A DNA stretch of 64,000 nucleotides, taken from Rotaria sordida. Its lineage: Eukaryota; Rotifera; Eurotatoria; Philodinida; Philodinidae. Positions within the stretch are counted from its first letter, which is position 1. Each line of letters begins with the position of its first letter. A program made the position numbers and the translations under genes. The notes under the pieces were generated by a model that was not told where the DNA came from, did no database searches, and worked only from the letters and a program-made list of their open reading frames with translations. The stretch covers positions 50,573-114,572 of the forward strand of contig CAJNOL010000288.1 in NCBI GenBank assembly GCA_905250125.1. The letters run 5' to 3'. Below, piece after piece: positions 12,101 to 23,038 of this stretch.

Positions 12101-13646
12101 AATTTATGGAAAATGTTATAAGAAAAGAATTAGAATATCAAGAATTAGAATTAAATTCAAATAAAAATCAAAGTTCATGGCGTAAATTTATTGGTTTTCA
12201 ACAATTAACTATAGAAGAAAAATATCGACAACAATGTATGAAAGAATTAGAAAAAATTTTAAATACTAGACAACAATTAGATCAAACAACGGAAAATAAT
12301 TATCGTGTAAGTTTTATTTCAATAAGAAAATTAACAAATCAAGAAATATATCGAGAAAATCAAAAAGACGTATTTTAAAAAAGAATAAAAGAAATAGCTA
12401 TTCATGAAAGAATGGATAACAGATATATATAAAGCTCAGAAATTTTTCATTTAACATAGATTTCTTATGATATTATTAACTTTTGTATTATCAACAGAAG
12501 TAGATTTCAATCAAATGTATGTTTTTTAAGAATATCTTACAAGGGAACTATTACAACTGATACTTGCTGTTAGTCTCATCCCTATGAAGTTTTAGTGCTG
12601 ACGAGAGAAATTCTCCAACTGTTCAATCTCGAATACATACATCATATAGATCCAAGTGATCTATGAATATTTTGACAAGAGTTCGTAGAGTTTCAAGTTG
12701 AAATTCGAAAATTAGATTCTCTAGTATTCCTGAAGAAGGACTACGACAGCGTAAAAGTACAGTATTTCTGTAGCAATAAGTTAAGAGTACGAACTCTTTC
12801 ATCGAGACTTTCTTGTCGGTCAAATATGAGCTTAAACGACGAGTGTCAATTGAAGGAATTTCCTCGTTAGAAAAATATCTATCTATAAATATATAATTTA
12901 ATATGTTTTAGTTACGTTCAACTCTTGACTATGATGAATTAACAGCTGTAAAGAAAAATCTTCAAACACAAAAAATTGATGTATCTAATGATTTTGTATG
13001 TTAAATAAATATATTCTATTTATATTCATATATATATATATTTTGTTTTTCCTATAATTGATTAGATAACTGATATATGGCAACGTGTATATAAAATTCA
13101 TTTTCTTAAACGAAATTTATCGACATGTCTTGATTGTCGTCGATTTTTTTATTATTATCAAAAAGGTTTTTCAGATCAAGGTGTACGTAAATCGATTATA
13201 ATTATTGATAAGATTTGTTTTTCATATTTATCATTTCTTTCTTTTTCTTTAGCTTGATTGTCATGAAGTTGTATTTTTTTGGCGTTTAAAACGTATGATT
13301 GAAATAACAAGTAATGCTATTCGACAACAAATATCAAATATTGAAAGTAATTTTTAAAAATTTTTTTATTAAAATTTTCATATTCTCAATTTTGATTTTG
13401 TTTTTATAGCTCGTCGACTTGAACGAGAAGTAAAAGAAATTTTAGATGATTTTAGTAGTGATGAAACACTTAAAGCAAATCTTCTTAAAGGAAAACGAGT
13501 TGATTTAGCTGAAGAACTTAGTAAGATATTCTATTGAATTTCAAAAAAATAAAGAAAATATTTTATTTTTTAATATTTTAGAACGTGTTCGACAAATTCA
13601 AGAAAAATTAGAAGAATTTATTCAAGCATTAAATACAGAAAACTAA
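6144..13646 (+). CDS. OPA1: Dynamin-like GTPase OPA1, mitochondrial inner-membrane fusion
   Basis: A complete ortholog of about 906 residues (human is about 960). OPA1 fuses mitochondrial inner membranes and shapes cristae. The 24 exons are 6144-6224, 6291-6419, 6487-6613, 6665-6738, 6788-6964, 7025-7111, 8063-8139, 8198-8315, 8372-8446, 8495-8566, 9547-9646, 9721-9851, 9909-9981, 11035-11107, 11180-11360, 11422-11498, 11561-11653, 11719-11947, 12031-12306, 12912-12995, 13066-13182, 13253-13346, 13410-13520 and 13582-13646. All junctions are GT-AG and keep phase (2721 nt). The N-terminus [13 protein letters not shown] plus GTAVGGGY matches the vertebrate transmembrane segment, and a coiled coil follows at about residues 115-205. 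GTPase motifs are GDQSSGKTS (230-238), TRSP, DLPG and TKVD. The stalk/paddle region and a C-terminal coiled coil (EEL...QEKLEEF) follow. Four long introns (605-1053 bp) carry repeats; the rest are about 50-85 bp. The usual ~80-residue presequence upstream of the membrane segment is absent. Confidence 0.95.
7341..7440. repeat. Dispersed repeat in OPA1 intron 6 (partner at about 51950)
   Basis: The segment CTGGTTGTACCGAACCTC through ATAGATCATTGTTG to TTATCTTACTAAA resembles 51950-52020, where CTGGTTATGCCACGCTCC, ATAGATCATTGTTAC and TTATCTTACCAAA occur in the same order. The two lie in the same orientation. No end structure or coding sequence is evident. Confidence 0.45.
10135..10440. mobile_element. 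Foldback element in OPA1 intron 13
   Basis: Two arms of about 96 bp (10135-10232 and 10343-10440) are inverted copies at roughly 80% identity. The landmark ACCAATCGAA in the left arm pairs with TTCGATTGGT in the right arm, and TTCAACCTAAAG pairs with CTTTAGGTTGAA at the inner edges. The 110 bp spacer is unrelated. There is no coding sequence, so this is a non-autonomous MITE or foldback transposon. It lies wholly inside the 1053 bp intron (9982-11034). Confidence 0.7.
10566..10672. repeat. Dispersed repeat in OPA1 intron 13 (partner at 39690)
   Basis: The segment around CTCAGAAATGCTAATATTGA and AAAGTTAGAACTTGATTAAT recurs in the same orientation at 39690-39793 as CTCAGAAATGCTGATATTGA and AAAGTTAGAATTTAATCAAT, at roughly 80% identity. 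It is non-coding. The partner lies just beyond the piggyBac-like element at 39399-39660. Confidence 0.55.
12655..12815. repeat. Dispersed repeat in OPA1 intron 19 (third family member)
   Basis: The segment contains AGTTTCAAGTTGAAATT, a block near GAAGAAGGACTACG and a block ending GAGTACGAACTCTTT. The same three landmarks in the same order occur at 55045-55240 and 55783-56010. Divergence is high, so this looks like an old dispersed family. Confidence 0.5.
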
Positions 13647-15020
13647 TATATTCTTTACTGTTTTCTTTTTTTTGTGTGTGTTTGAAACTGTTTCTCACTG
13701 ATAGCTGTTAATAATTACGCATGAACTATTCTCTTACTATTTTTGTTTAAATATTTTTTAGAACAAAACTCTATATAATACTGATGAATATGTTTTTGTT
13801 ACCTTTACACAAGTATTTTTTCATGATAAGAGAACAACAAAATGATTACATTGACTAAATTAACTTTGAACAGTAAAATATAGAGTATAAATCTGTGAAT
13901 AACGAATGATTTTTAACAAAATTCAAAAGACAATTGTAACTTTTTCTTTCATGTATCAATGTCAGAATATATAAATTGAAGATCATCAGAAGATTTTTTT
14001 TATGCTAAAACACAAAGCCTTTGTTTAAGAGTTTGTTAATGATACAATATAAGCTAGGATTGAAAATCGTGTCAAAGTCATGATCTATTGAATTATTTCT
14101 TAACAAACAACTGGCGGCTACTTACGGCATGATCAATGTCTTAGTTGTATGTAATAATCAGTTCTATACGAGTAGTAGGGTGCGAATGAAGAGAAGATCC
14201 ACGCCCGCATTCACACTAACGAGTATATAATGGTTTCCAAAATTTTTCGACCTTTGATCATCCATACTTCACTAAGGAAGAAAAAGCGAGACTTACTGAA
14301 GTATCGCTTTTTTCTCCTTGACTTTCTGCCATTGTGAACGGGCTGAAGCAGTTGATGCTAATCACATCGCTTGTTTTCGCCTAATTTACGAGTTTGCTTA
14401 TTGTGAAATACAGTCTAAAAGGAGTGTTAAAGTATAGCGGTAGAAATCTTGACGCAGCCCCTCTCCACAGACTGTTATAAGAATATAGACTATGACAGGC
14501 ACCAGTTAGAGATTATGACAGACATTACTACGAAACGAAAGCCTTCTGTAAGATTAATATGAAAGAGGATTGAATTTAAAATACTTTTTTTTGACCTCCT
14601 TTTCAAACTCACTATGACATATTACGAATAACATCTTTCATCATGGATATATCGATATCTTAGCAGTCCTAAACTGAAGCACATATTACAGAATCCATTG
14701 ATTTACAGTATATACAAATCAATTGTGTTTCACATTTTAATCTTGTATCGGTTGCGTTGTTTTCATAATCGATAATATCAATTTCATCGAAAAATCAACA
14801 GAAGAGTACATCATTTGAACGTACATTTTTTTTTTGTCAAAAGTCGTGATCAACCATGGATTTTCACAATCAAAAGATAATATGAGTAACTTTGTGTTTC
14901 AAATTTTTTTCTTTGATAAAAACTGACTGCTTTCGTTTTATTTACTGTTACATATAGAAAAAAAAAAATAAACTCGAGACAAAAAGAAAAAGAAAAATAC
15001 ATCATCTAATATTTGGTTGA
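13647..15020. other. Convergent intergenic region between OPA1 and SIN1
   Basis: The two genes converge here, so the interval should hold both 3' ends. No coding sequence is visible. It contains the longer copy of the repeat also seen in the PLP-gene intron (14402-14740). Confidence 0.6.
14402..14740. repeat. Dispersed repeat (copy 2, partner at 2743)
   Basis: It begins TGTGAAATACAGTCTAAAAG and ends near AATTGTGTTTCACATTTTAA, matching the start and end of the 2743-2925 copy. The interior is longer and GC-richer. The roughly inverted ends (TGTGAAA and TTTCACA) suggest a MITE. Confidence 0.5.
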
Positions 15021-18000
15021 TTAGCCAGTATTAGGATTGCCGACTCCTAATATATTGAAAAAGGAACGTCGTTTTTTTGTATTTTCACGTTGTTGTTGAT
15101 GTTGTTCATATGTATCATGACCTTGTGGATTTTTTAATTTAATTATATTAAGAATTTGATCACGGAATTGTTCAGCTATTTCTATTGTTGATTCTAATTC
15201 ATATGTTTCGTATGATTGTGCACCGCTCGATTCCTGTTGACTTTCAAATACAAGATAAACGCGTGTACGATCTGTAAATATATAAAAATATATAATAAAA
15301 TTTTCTATCAAGTCTACCATTAATATTTTTATACAAATGACATAAATTAACATTTTAAAAACATTACAATTTCGGTTCTTTTTTTTTAATGATCTATTCA
15401 AATTCTATTTAGTGTTTATAGATTTGTCAATATCTGTCATAACTTTGACAATAAGATAATAGTAAAACGAAATTCTAGTACGTCCATATTAATTATAAGA
15501 ATATAAAGCACAGAAATCTTGAGAGAGATTATCAAAGAAATTATTATTTTTCTCTAATAAAAAAAGAATCAGATCTAGTTTCTCAAATGAAAAAGAAATC
15601 TTATCTCATTAGTCAAAGATTTGTTTTTTTTTTGTTCTATCGAATTCTTGTTTCATTTTGATGATCTTATTATTTCAAATAAGAATATTATTATACAACA
15701 TATAGAAAATGAATAGACACAAGAATATAAAATATACTTACCTCGTTTTCTACTTCGATCTTTATTCAATATATTACAATCAACTAAACGTTGTGTTGTT
15801 AATGACATACTTTGCCATGGTAATTTACTTGTTTTTTCTAATAAATCCAAACGTACTTGTTCACCAGACACATCAATACGAAGTTTAACATTTTTACTAC
15901 TGCTTAATTTAAGATAATAATCAAAAATATATGATTTTTGATTAAGGCTTTCATATAAACGATTTAAATCATTGATTGGATCATTTTCATTTGAAATATC
16001 TTGAACAATAACATTCGTTGAAGATTTTCCAAGTGAACTAGAAGATTTTCGATGTTCACTTGATGATGGTGTTATTGAACGTGATGAATCATCACATGAA
16101 CCATCATCATCATCATCAACCTCATTACTCTCATTATAATTTTCATCATCATCAGTATAAGCTCCATCACTAGTTGATGATATAGAAGATGTTGATACTT
16201 TTCCTTGTGTTACTTGTTCAATTAATACTAAATGAGGAAAATCATATTGACCAATTGCTCGTTCATTTGTTAATGGAGGAAATTCTTCTTCAGCTTCACC
16301 ATCATCATCACCAATATAAAGAGAATATTTGGACGGATCTTTTTGACTATATAAGAAACATGGTTAGAATTTACTAAGAGAAAAATTATGAGATCATCGA
16401 ATACACGAGACATTCATTTTAAAAAATGAAAAATTTTTCCTTTACTTTTTCATGTATTCAATGCATTGTTGTCTAAAACTACTCTCTAGTCCCTTACGGC
16501 TGTACTTTATGGTCAATTTTTCGTAGGAAAAAATTTCTCTGAAATATATTTGATTCAATGTAGTTTGTAATGTTTGTCACATTCATTCTACTTTACAATC
16601 GTATCATGACAATGAAAACTGTTTAAAATGTTCTTTTTCTATCAAAAAAATCCTCAAAACTCACTATCTAGAAGAAAGATGTGAACCTCATGTCGTCCCG
16701 GATGTACCATTTTGTAGAGCATAAAAAATTGTATAACATACTCTCTGATTCTGAATTCCGGTTGGAAATAGATTCTTATAAAATGAGTATTTTGGATTCA
16801 TGGTGGTAAAAAGTGGGTATTGACTAGTTTTTGAAGGAAAGGCTATCGGAAACTAAAAATTTTGAGATTAGTAGTTTCAAATATTGATGTATTCAATGCG
16901 CAATCGACGTGCCTCGTATACCCGATGATCTCATGGAAATTTTCTGAAAAAAAAAACTTTAAATTAATTTACGTTAGAATTGGTTCACGATTCTCCATTG
17001 TATATTTATAACAAGCAAATCCAATTGTTTCTGTAACTGTAGCATTTGAAGAAACAATAACAGAAAGTTTTTGTTTTTGAAATTTAAAATGAACAGTAAA
17101 TTTTTTTGCTTGATTTGAACTTATATTTGGCTAAATGGCAAAAAAAAAATATAAGAAAAGTAACAACTAATTATTTTCATAATCATTATGATAAAAAAAC
17201 AACAACATACTGTTCCATCAAATTTTGCATAATTTGCAAATGGATTTTGTTTACATGTTGTTGATTGAATAAGAGCTGTAAGAGGTGATGGTTGTTTTAG
17301 AGGTAAAATTGGTTCTGTACGACGTTGAAATAAAGATGTAGAATCATCAATATCATTTTCGAAATCAAATAATTCATTTGAATCTATTAAATTAGAGAGA
17401 AATTTTTGTTTTATTTGTTGTTTTTTTTTTAGTATTACGTTTATTATTCGTTTGAGCTGTAGATGGATCTTGCCATGAAATAATTTTTACTGTCCGTTTA
17501 GCTTCATTTTCAGTTTTGATTTCACTAAGTCGACCCAATGTTTCACAACGAACTCGTCGAACTATAAGAAATCGAATGTCTTTTTGTTTCTTTTTTTCTA
17601 TTGATTATATTTTATTAGAATCAGAATATTTCTTAAAAAAAGAAAGCTTTTATTGTTTATTGATCTGCATGCAATTATATGTATAAGAAAAGAAGAGTTG
17701 AAAAATTTTCATAATTAAGATATTTTAGTATTTCATCGAAAGAACATTAAGCTGATCTAGAGTTTGTCTTCAGATCCTATTCATTCTCAAACCAAAATGG
17801 AAAGAAAATTTTAAAAGCTCAGAAATAATGTTGAACTCAAATTTTTAAGATCAAAATCCTAAAAATCAGGCATATTTTGACGTCAATCTATTAATTAAAG
17901 TTTCGATTTTGCGAGAAATTAATTATTTAAGGGGGGGGGGGGAGTCTGCTATTGCGGAGAGAAGTTTACTAAACGGAGCAGGATGGCGAACTATCCCAAA

Positions 18001-19321
18001 TGACACCCGCCATTTGAGACCCATAGGCAAGTTTCAGTGAGATTAGCAAAAGACTAAAAGGCTTCGTCCTCATTGACCTTTGACGCCAGGTTATGACCGG
18101 TTTACTAGAGTTTTTATCAAATTTTACCTATAGATAAAATTTTAGATCGAAATTCTATTATTTGATTTTTTCGAGACCTATCTACTTCACTGATCATAAC
18201 TCAGTGACAAACCCTTTTAGGCTTTTACTAATCTCATTGAGACCTGCCTGTGGATCCAAAATGAGCTCAAATGGCAAATGTTAGTCCCGTTTATATCTAA
18301 CATACATAATAGCTACCTTCATAAATGATCAGTCGAACAAATAGCCGAAGATATTAACAATAAGTAATCTCTCAACATGACAGGAAAATAGACATAAGTA
18401 GTATGTAGTACTCAACAATATTGCTTAGTTGTTCTAATAGTTTTTGTTTATAGTCAATACCCAAAATGTTTTGTTTCTCATTGATTAGACTTTATATAAA
18501 AGAACAAAAGAAGAATACTATTCTATTCATATTAAATATTTCCTTCATATATATATAACATGATAAATTCTTTGTTTGATAATAATCATAAACATTGTTT
18601 ATAATCAAAAAAAAAAGAAAATATAATATATTTATATTATAGATCAAAAAGTTACATAAATATTTTTTTATTTGTTGTGGTGCATTGATAGATTTTTCTA
18701 TATCTGTTGCTATTGTGAAAGTTTTTAGTAAGCAATATTGACAACAATTCAGATAATGAAGCATTTTGTGATGTTTTATTTTTGTTAAATATATCATTTG
18801 AGCAGCATAGAATAAAAGAGCTTACGATGAGAAATATGTTTATTTGTATAATCTTCAAATAGATTATTTGATCAATAAGATCAGAACTGAGTATGATAAT
18901 CTCAGATTTATTAAATGTAAAAACGAACTAAATAAAGATCATATAAACATACCTTGAACATTAGCTGTTGTCCATTCAGGTGAATGGGATAATTCATCAA
19001 GAATAAAATCTTGTTCTGTTCGAAGTGTATTTAATAAATCAGTTTTTTCGAGACTAATTCCTTTCCTATTTAAATTATAACGTAAGAAAAAGAAATTTTT
19101 TTTTTGTTGTTTAGAACGAACGATTTTGCTAAATTTCTTCGTCTTTGCTCATTGTCAACTTCTTGACTTATAATTTTGTCGCATAATTCTGAATCATCAC
19201 AGACAATGAAACCTATTAATAATAATAATAATACAAATCAAAGAACAAAAGAAATTATTTATGATTTACCATGACGTATGCGTCTTAATATGACTTGTAA
19301 ATCGCCACCGCCAAGGCTCAT
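15021..19321 (-). CDS. MAPKAP1: SIN1 / MAPKAP1, TORC2 subunit
   Basis: A complete gene of 8 exons: 19321-19270, 19212-19122, 19065-18953, 17561-17439, 17383-17211, 17130-16973, 16346-15742 and 15271-15021. It encodes 521 residues in consistent phase (1566 nt); human is 522. SIN1 is a core TORC2 subunit that recruits AKT and SGK kinases to TOR. The N-terminus (LQVILRRIRHG...CDDSELC) matches the conserved Rictor-contact end. The CRIM substrate-binding domain covers about residues 165-265, including NPFANYAKFDGT, ENREPILT and the acidic YSLYIGDDDGEAEEEFPPL loop. The PH domain covers about 395-505. The tail KKRRSFFN resembles the human KLNRRTSFSF end. Where the Ras-binding domain should be (about 268-375) there is instead a Ser/Asp-rich low-complexity linker. 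Intron 3 (1391 bp) carries an inverted repeat. Confidence 0.92.
17930..17942 (+). repeat. Poly(G) tract
   Basis: A run of about 11-12 G sits in SIN1 intron 3, just left of an inverted repeat. Similar G/C runs occur at 39548-39559 and 51585-51598. They stand out in DNA this rich in A and T. Confidence 0.8.
18009..18275. mobile_element. Foldback element in SIN1 intron 3
   Basis: Arms of about 95 bp face each other. GCCATTTGAG at 18009 pairs with CTCAAATGGC ending at 18275. GTGAGATTAGCAAAAG pairs with CTTTTACTAATCTCAT, and GTTATGACC with GATCATAAC further in. Identity is about 75-80%. The short unpaired centre is about 60 bp and there is no coding sequence. Confidence 0.65.
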
Positions 19322-20975
19322 TTTTTTATTTTACCTATCTAGAAAAGTATTTCAAATCATAGAAGTTCATTAAAAAGTTAATTATTATTTAGTTTATGTA
19401 ATAAAAAGAATTGACTAACTGATTTATTACGAGACGGAATTTTTTTTCTTATCTAAATATTTTATTTGTTTTTCGTTTGTTGTCAAATAATGATAAAGCA
19501 TAAAAAGTAAATAGCAAATTTTTTTTTTCAATCAGATAAAGACATAAGACTCATAGCTTCAATATGTTGTTGTTTTTTTATTTTGATCTTTCAATGTAAT
19601 GTTAATAACAAGGTTAGTATATGAAGAGTAATAAACTGCTCTAGAACAGAACGGAACAGAACAGAACATTACCAATCATGTTTTATATAAAAAAAAAATG
19701 CGACTTTAATTGTATGATTCATAATTTGATTAGTAATTGGTTGGAAATTTTTTTTTTGATATTGATAATTATTTCTAATAGAAAAATTTATAATTAAAAC
19801 AATAGAATTTAAAATAAAAGATATATCATAAGATTTATATTATTTGCAGTTTGGTATAAGTAAAAATAATCATAGATGGCATTAGTCGACATATATATAT
19901 ATTTTTAAAGGAAGCTTTAATCATGTCACTTAAATCGCATCTTAGTGCATGAATATTTTTGAAACTTTTAAAAAAAATTTTACATTTCAGTCAATATCAT
20001 GATTTCATATTATAGTGAGCATGCTCAACTCGCCTATACCAGCTACGTTGTCGTTTAGTTTTCGAGTTTGATTATTTATTAAAAAAGATGATGCTAGAAA
20101 AATTGTCATTAACTAGCTAGAAGACTTAATTAATAAGAAAAAGTATGGCGTCATGTGACACAATATACTGTGGTATATTGTAATCGACTTTTTTTGAATT
20201 GAAATCAATCTCTTCGAAAGTGAATATATTAATTTAACAGATAAATTATCAGAAACTTGATAATAAGAAAGGAGTAAACTGTTCGAACTGTCAATTTTGT
20301 TGAAAAAATTGACAACATAGGTACGATATCAGAAAATTTGAATTCAATGAAGAAAAAGCGAATCCTGATATCCTCTATATCATCTGTGTGTATCAAACGT
20401 GATATTATCAGTTCGACCTTCTGAAAATATCAGAAAACGTTGGCTGATCAAATTTCATTATTTCTTTGTTCAAATATCATATACGAGTCCAGCATGAGAG
20501 CCCAGAGAGATGCGTTTCTTCCGAAGTTTATGATTATTGCACTAAGTATTATGTGTCTGTCCTCTCAAAAATAGGTCGTCGCCTTCTCGGAAGAGAAAAT
20601 CTACATACAACATTGTATTAGTCCTTCAAAAATATTCACAATCTTGATAATATTATGAAATAATAGAAACTCTTAGACGGAAGATAGTAGTAAATAAAGT
20701 GCGTCAAAGTCAGTAAATATCTGTTAGTGCAAGTTCTGCGAGATTCAAAATGTCAAATATGATGTAGCTGCTGTTGATAATCTCAGTAGGATTATTTTAT
20801 CCTATCTAATTTGCGACACATTTCTTTACCATCCTCTTCAGAAATGCAATAAGAAAATGATTAATATATTATAACAAGGCATTATTAATATATAGTCCTT
20901 GATCGTATATAAAAAACTAGTTGTTTTTTTTAATATAAAAATTCGCAAAAGTTTATTTTTTCTTCTTATATTCAT
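19322..20975. other. Intergenic region upstream of SIN1
   Basis: No gene is visible. A short pentamer-like run of GAACA/GGAAC units lies at about 19640-19670. The left end should hold the SIN1 promoter (minus strand), and the right end the 3' end of the RBR ligase gene. Confidence 0.5.
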
Positions 20976-21910
20976 TTAATTATTAAGTGTAGCATATTCA
21001 CAATTTTGATTACAATGTCTAATATATGCTCCAGTTTTTTTATCAATATCAATTTTTCCCAAACATTTCCAACAAAATTTTTGTCCACAATAATTTTGTC
21101 CACCATGATCACATTTACCTTTTGATTCAATACATGTATGTGTTCCATATCGACAACATGTCATTACATCACATCCTTCAAATTTCATAATTGGTGTACG
21201 ACATGATTGATTTGGGCATTGTTTTGTAAAAGCAAGAACAGTTACATCTGATGCTAAATCAGGATTGAGAGTACGTTCTCGATCAAATTCATCACATGTA
21301 TAACCTGTATGCCATTCAATTGCATGTCGAAAACATAATGGTTGATAACATGCATAACATGTATAATATCTATACACAAAATAAAAAAGATGAGTTCATA
21401 CAATAACAAAAAAAAAAAGGAGATCAATTTTGAAATATTGCATACCCAAGTAAATCTTTATAATTTGATACAAGTTGTCCAGCTCCACATCCTTTTCTTG
21501 ATTTACACCATCGAAATTCTTCATTTGATTCAAGAAATCGATTTAATAAAAGTTTATCTACCACAGCAATTAATCGAGCATCGAGTAAACGATAATATTC
21601 CGAAGATTTAAATACCACTTTACATGTAGGCATAGGGCATTCAAAACGATGAATACCTTTTGCAGTTATACCATTAGAAATATTTTGTGTAAGACATGGA
21701 ATACAACAAGCTGCTTCATGTTGACATTGTTTTGAAAGAGTAACCAAAGTAAGATTATCATCATTACATATTGAACAAGTGCCTTGACATTCTTTTGGAA
21801 AAGGAGATGATTCTTTGGGAACAACAGATTCAGATGGTTTTATATCACGTTTTTTCGACTAAAAGATTATTCAATGGTTACAAATAAAAACAATTTTGTT
21901 AACTTACCAT
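20976..21910 (-). CDS. RBR-type E3 ubiquitin ligase (RING1-IBR-RING2)
   Basis: A predicted 269-residue protein from three exons: 21910-21908 (the ATG alone), 21858-21446 and 21369-20976, with GT-AG junctions and continuous phase. RING1 starts at C29xxC32 and continues with C46xH48, C52/C53 and C56, then CPMPTC. An IBR-like zinc module follows (WCKSRKGCG, YTCYACYQPLCFRH, about 120-164). RING2 starts CPNQSC at 190-195 and has EGCDVMTC, where Cys205 lines up with the catalytic cysteine of RBR ligases such as Parkin Cys431. A QKFCWKC and a terminal HCNQNCE complete the zinc ligands. RBR ligases pass ubiquitin through this cysteine to their substrate. The protein has almost nothing outside the catalytic triad, so substrate choice is unknown. 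It lies close to two B-box proteins. Confidence 0.88.
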
Positions 21911-23038
21911 GTTAGGACACACAAAAAAAGACTTTCACTTATTATTTTTTAATATTCTCGTTACTTTCTCAAGAATCGTCTGTGTAATGATGTGTATTGG
22001 TATTTTTCTTGCGCCGTGTCATCAAGGTAAAAGAAAAGAACAAAGTTGGAAGAAACCATGGTATGACGATAGAAAATGTTAAGATTATGCAAGAAAAACA
22101 AAGCATTGTGTAAAACGCATTATGTTTCTTTCCAATGACGCTGACTACCTTTGATAAATAAACAGAAATTGAATTCAAATACATTTTTAAAGATATATAA
22201 ATTTACTTGAATTGATTCATCTTAGTAAATTAAGCTTACGTTTTATATATAAAATTTCCTATTCTATTCGTTTGATTCATGCATATGTTATTTATGAATG
22301 AAAAATGTTGATTAATTTATACTAATAATAAAAATATTGATCATATATACTATATGATAATTAATATGATGTAGTATTTTCGTTGAAAAAGAAGAATGTA
22401 GAAAATGTTAAACAAGATTTCTAAACCAAATAAAGAGATCAATGTTGATATATAATTGTCATCTTGTCTAATCATGAAGAATAAATTGCTATAGACACCT
22501 CTTGTTTGAAGATGTGCAGGACTAACTTTTTTGCTTTCGGCTATGGCCTTGGTAAATCTTATCTAGTCTTGGTTTCTGTGATTTTAGTTTTTCGGGTTTC
22601 GGTCTTGAGAAAACTTTACCAGGATATGATTGTATCACATCTAAAAAAATTCTTTAATACTTTTTCTTATTTATTTAATCGGCAATTAGCACTTTTTTGA
22701 ATCATCTCTCGTGAATTATGTTCAGATTGATATGATTTATAAGATAAGTCGTTTAAAATCATAAAACCTTTAGTTTTGATTGAGACGAGTTTTTTTCTCG
22801 TAGTCTCGGTTTCGGTCTTAGCAGCTTCTTTTTTTCCGTGGTCTAGCACTCCGCCATTCCTATCTCAACATCAACAAAAGTATTTGTAAATAATATATAT
22901 ATTTCGTATTAAAATTTACGTGGACATTTACAATCAATTCGGTGTTAACATGAAGAACCATATCGATGTAGAAAAATGTTGATAACAAATTACAAATTTT
23001 ATGCAATTTTATTCAATATATACTCCGAGTAGAAAATT
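21911..23038. other. Intergenic region
   Basis: No protein-like reading frame is visible. Two short GGTTTCGGTCTT motifs occur at about 22595 and 22808 in the same orientation. The left edge should hold the RBR ligase promoter. Confidence 0.5.

Noticed and set aside
18492-18858. Open frames of 101 and 68 residues inside SIN1 intron 3
   Set aside because: Low-complexity, mutually overlapping, and lying in an intron on the same strand with no conserved feature.
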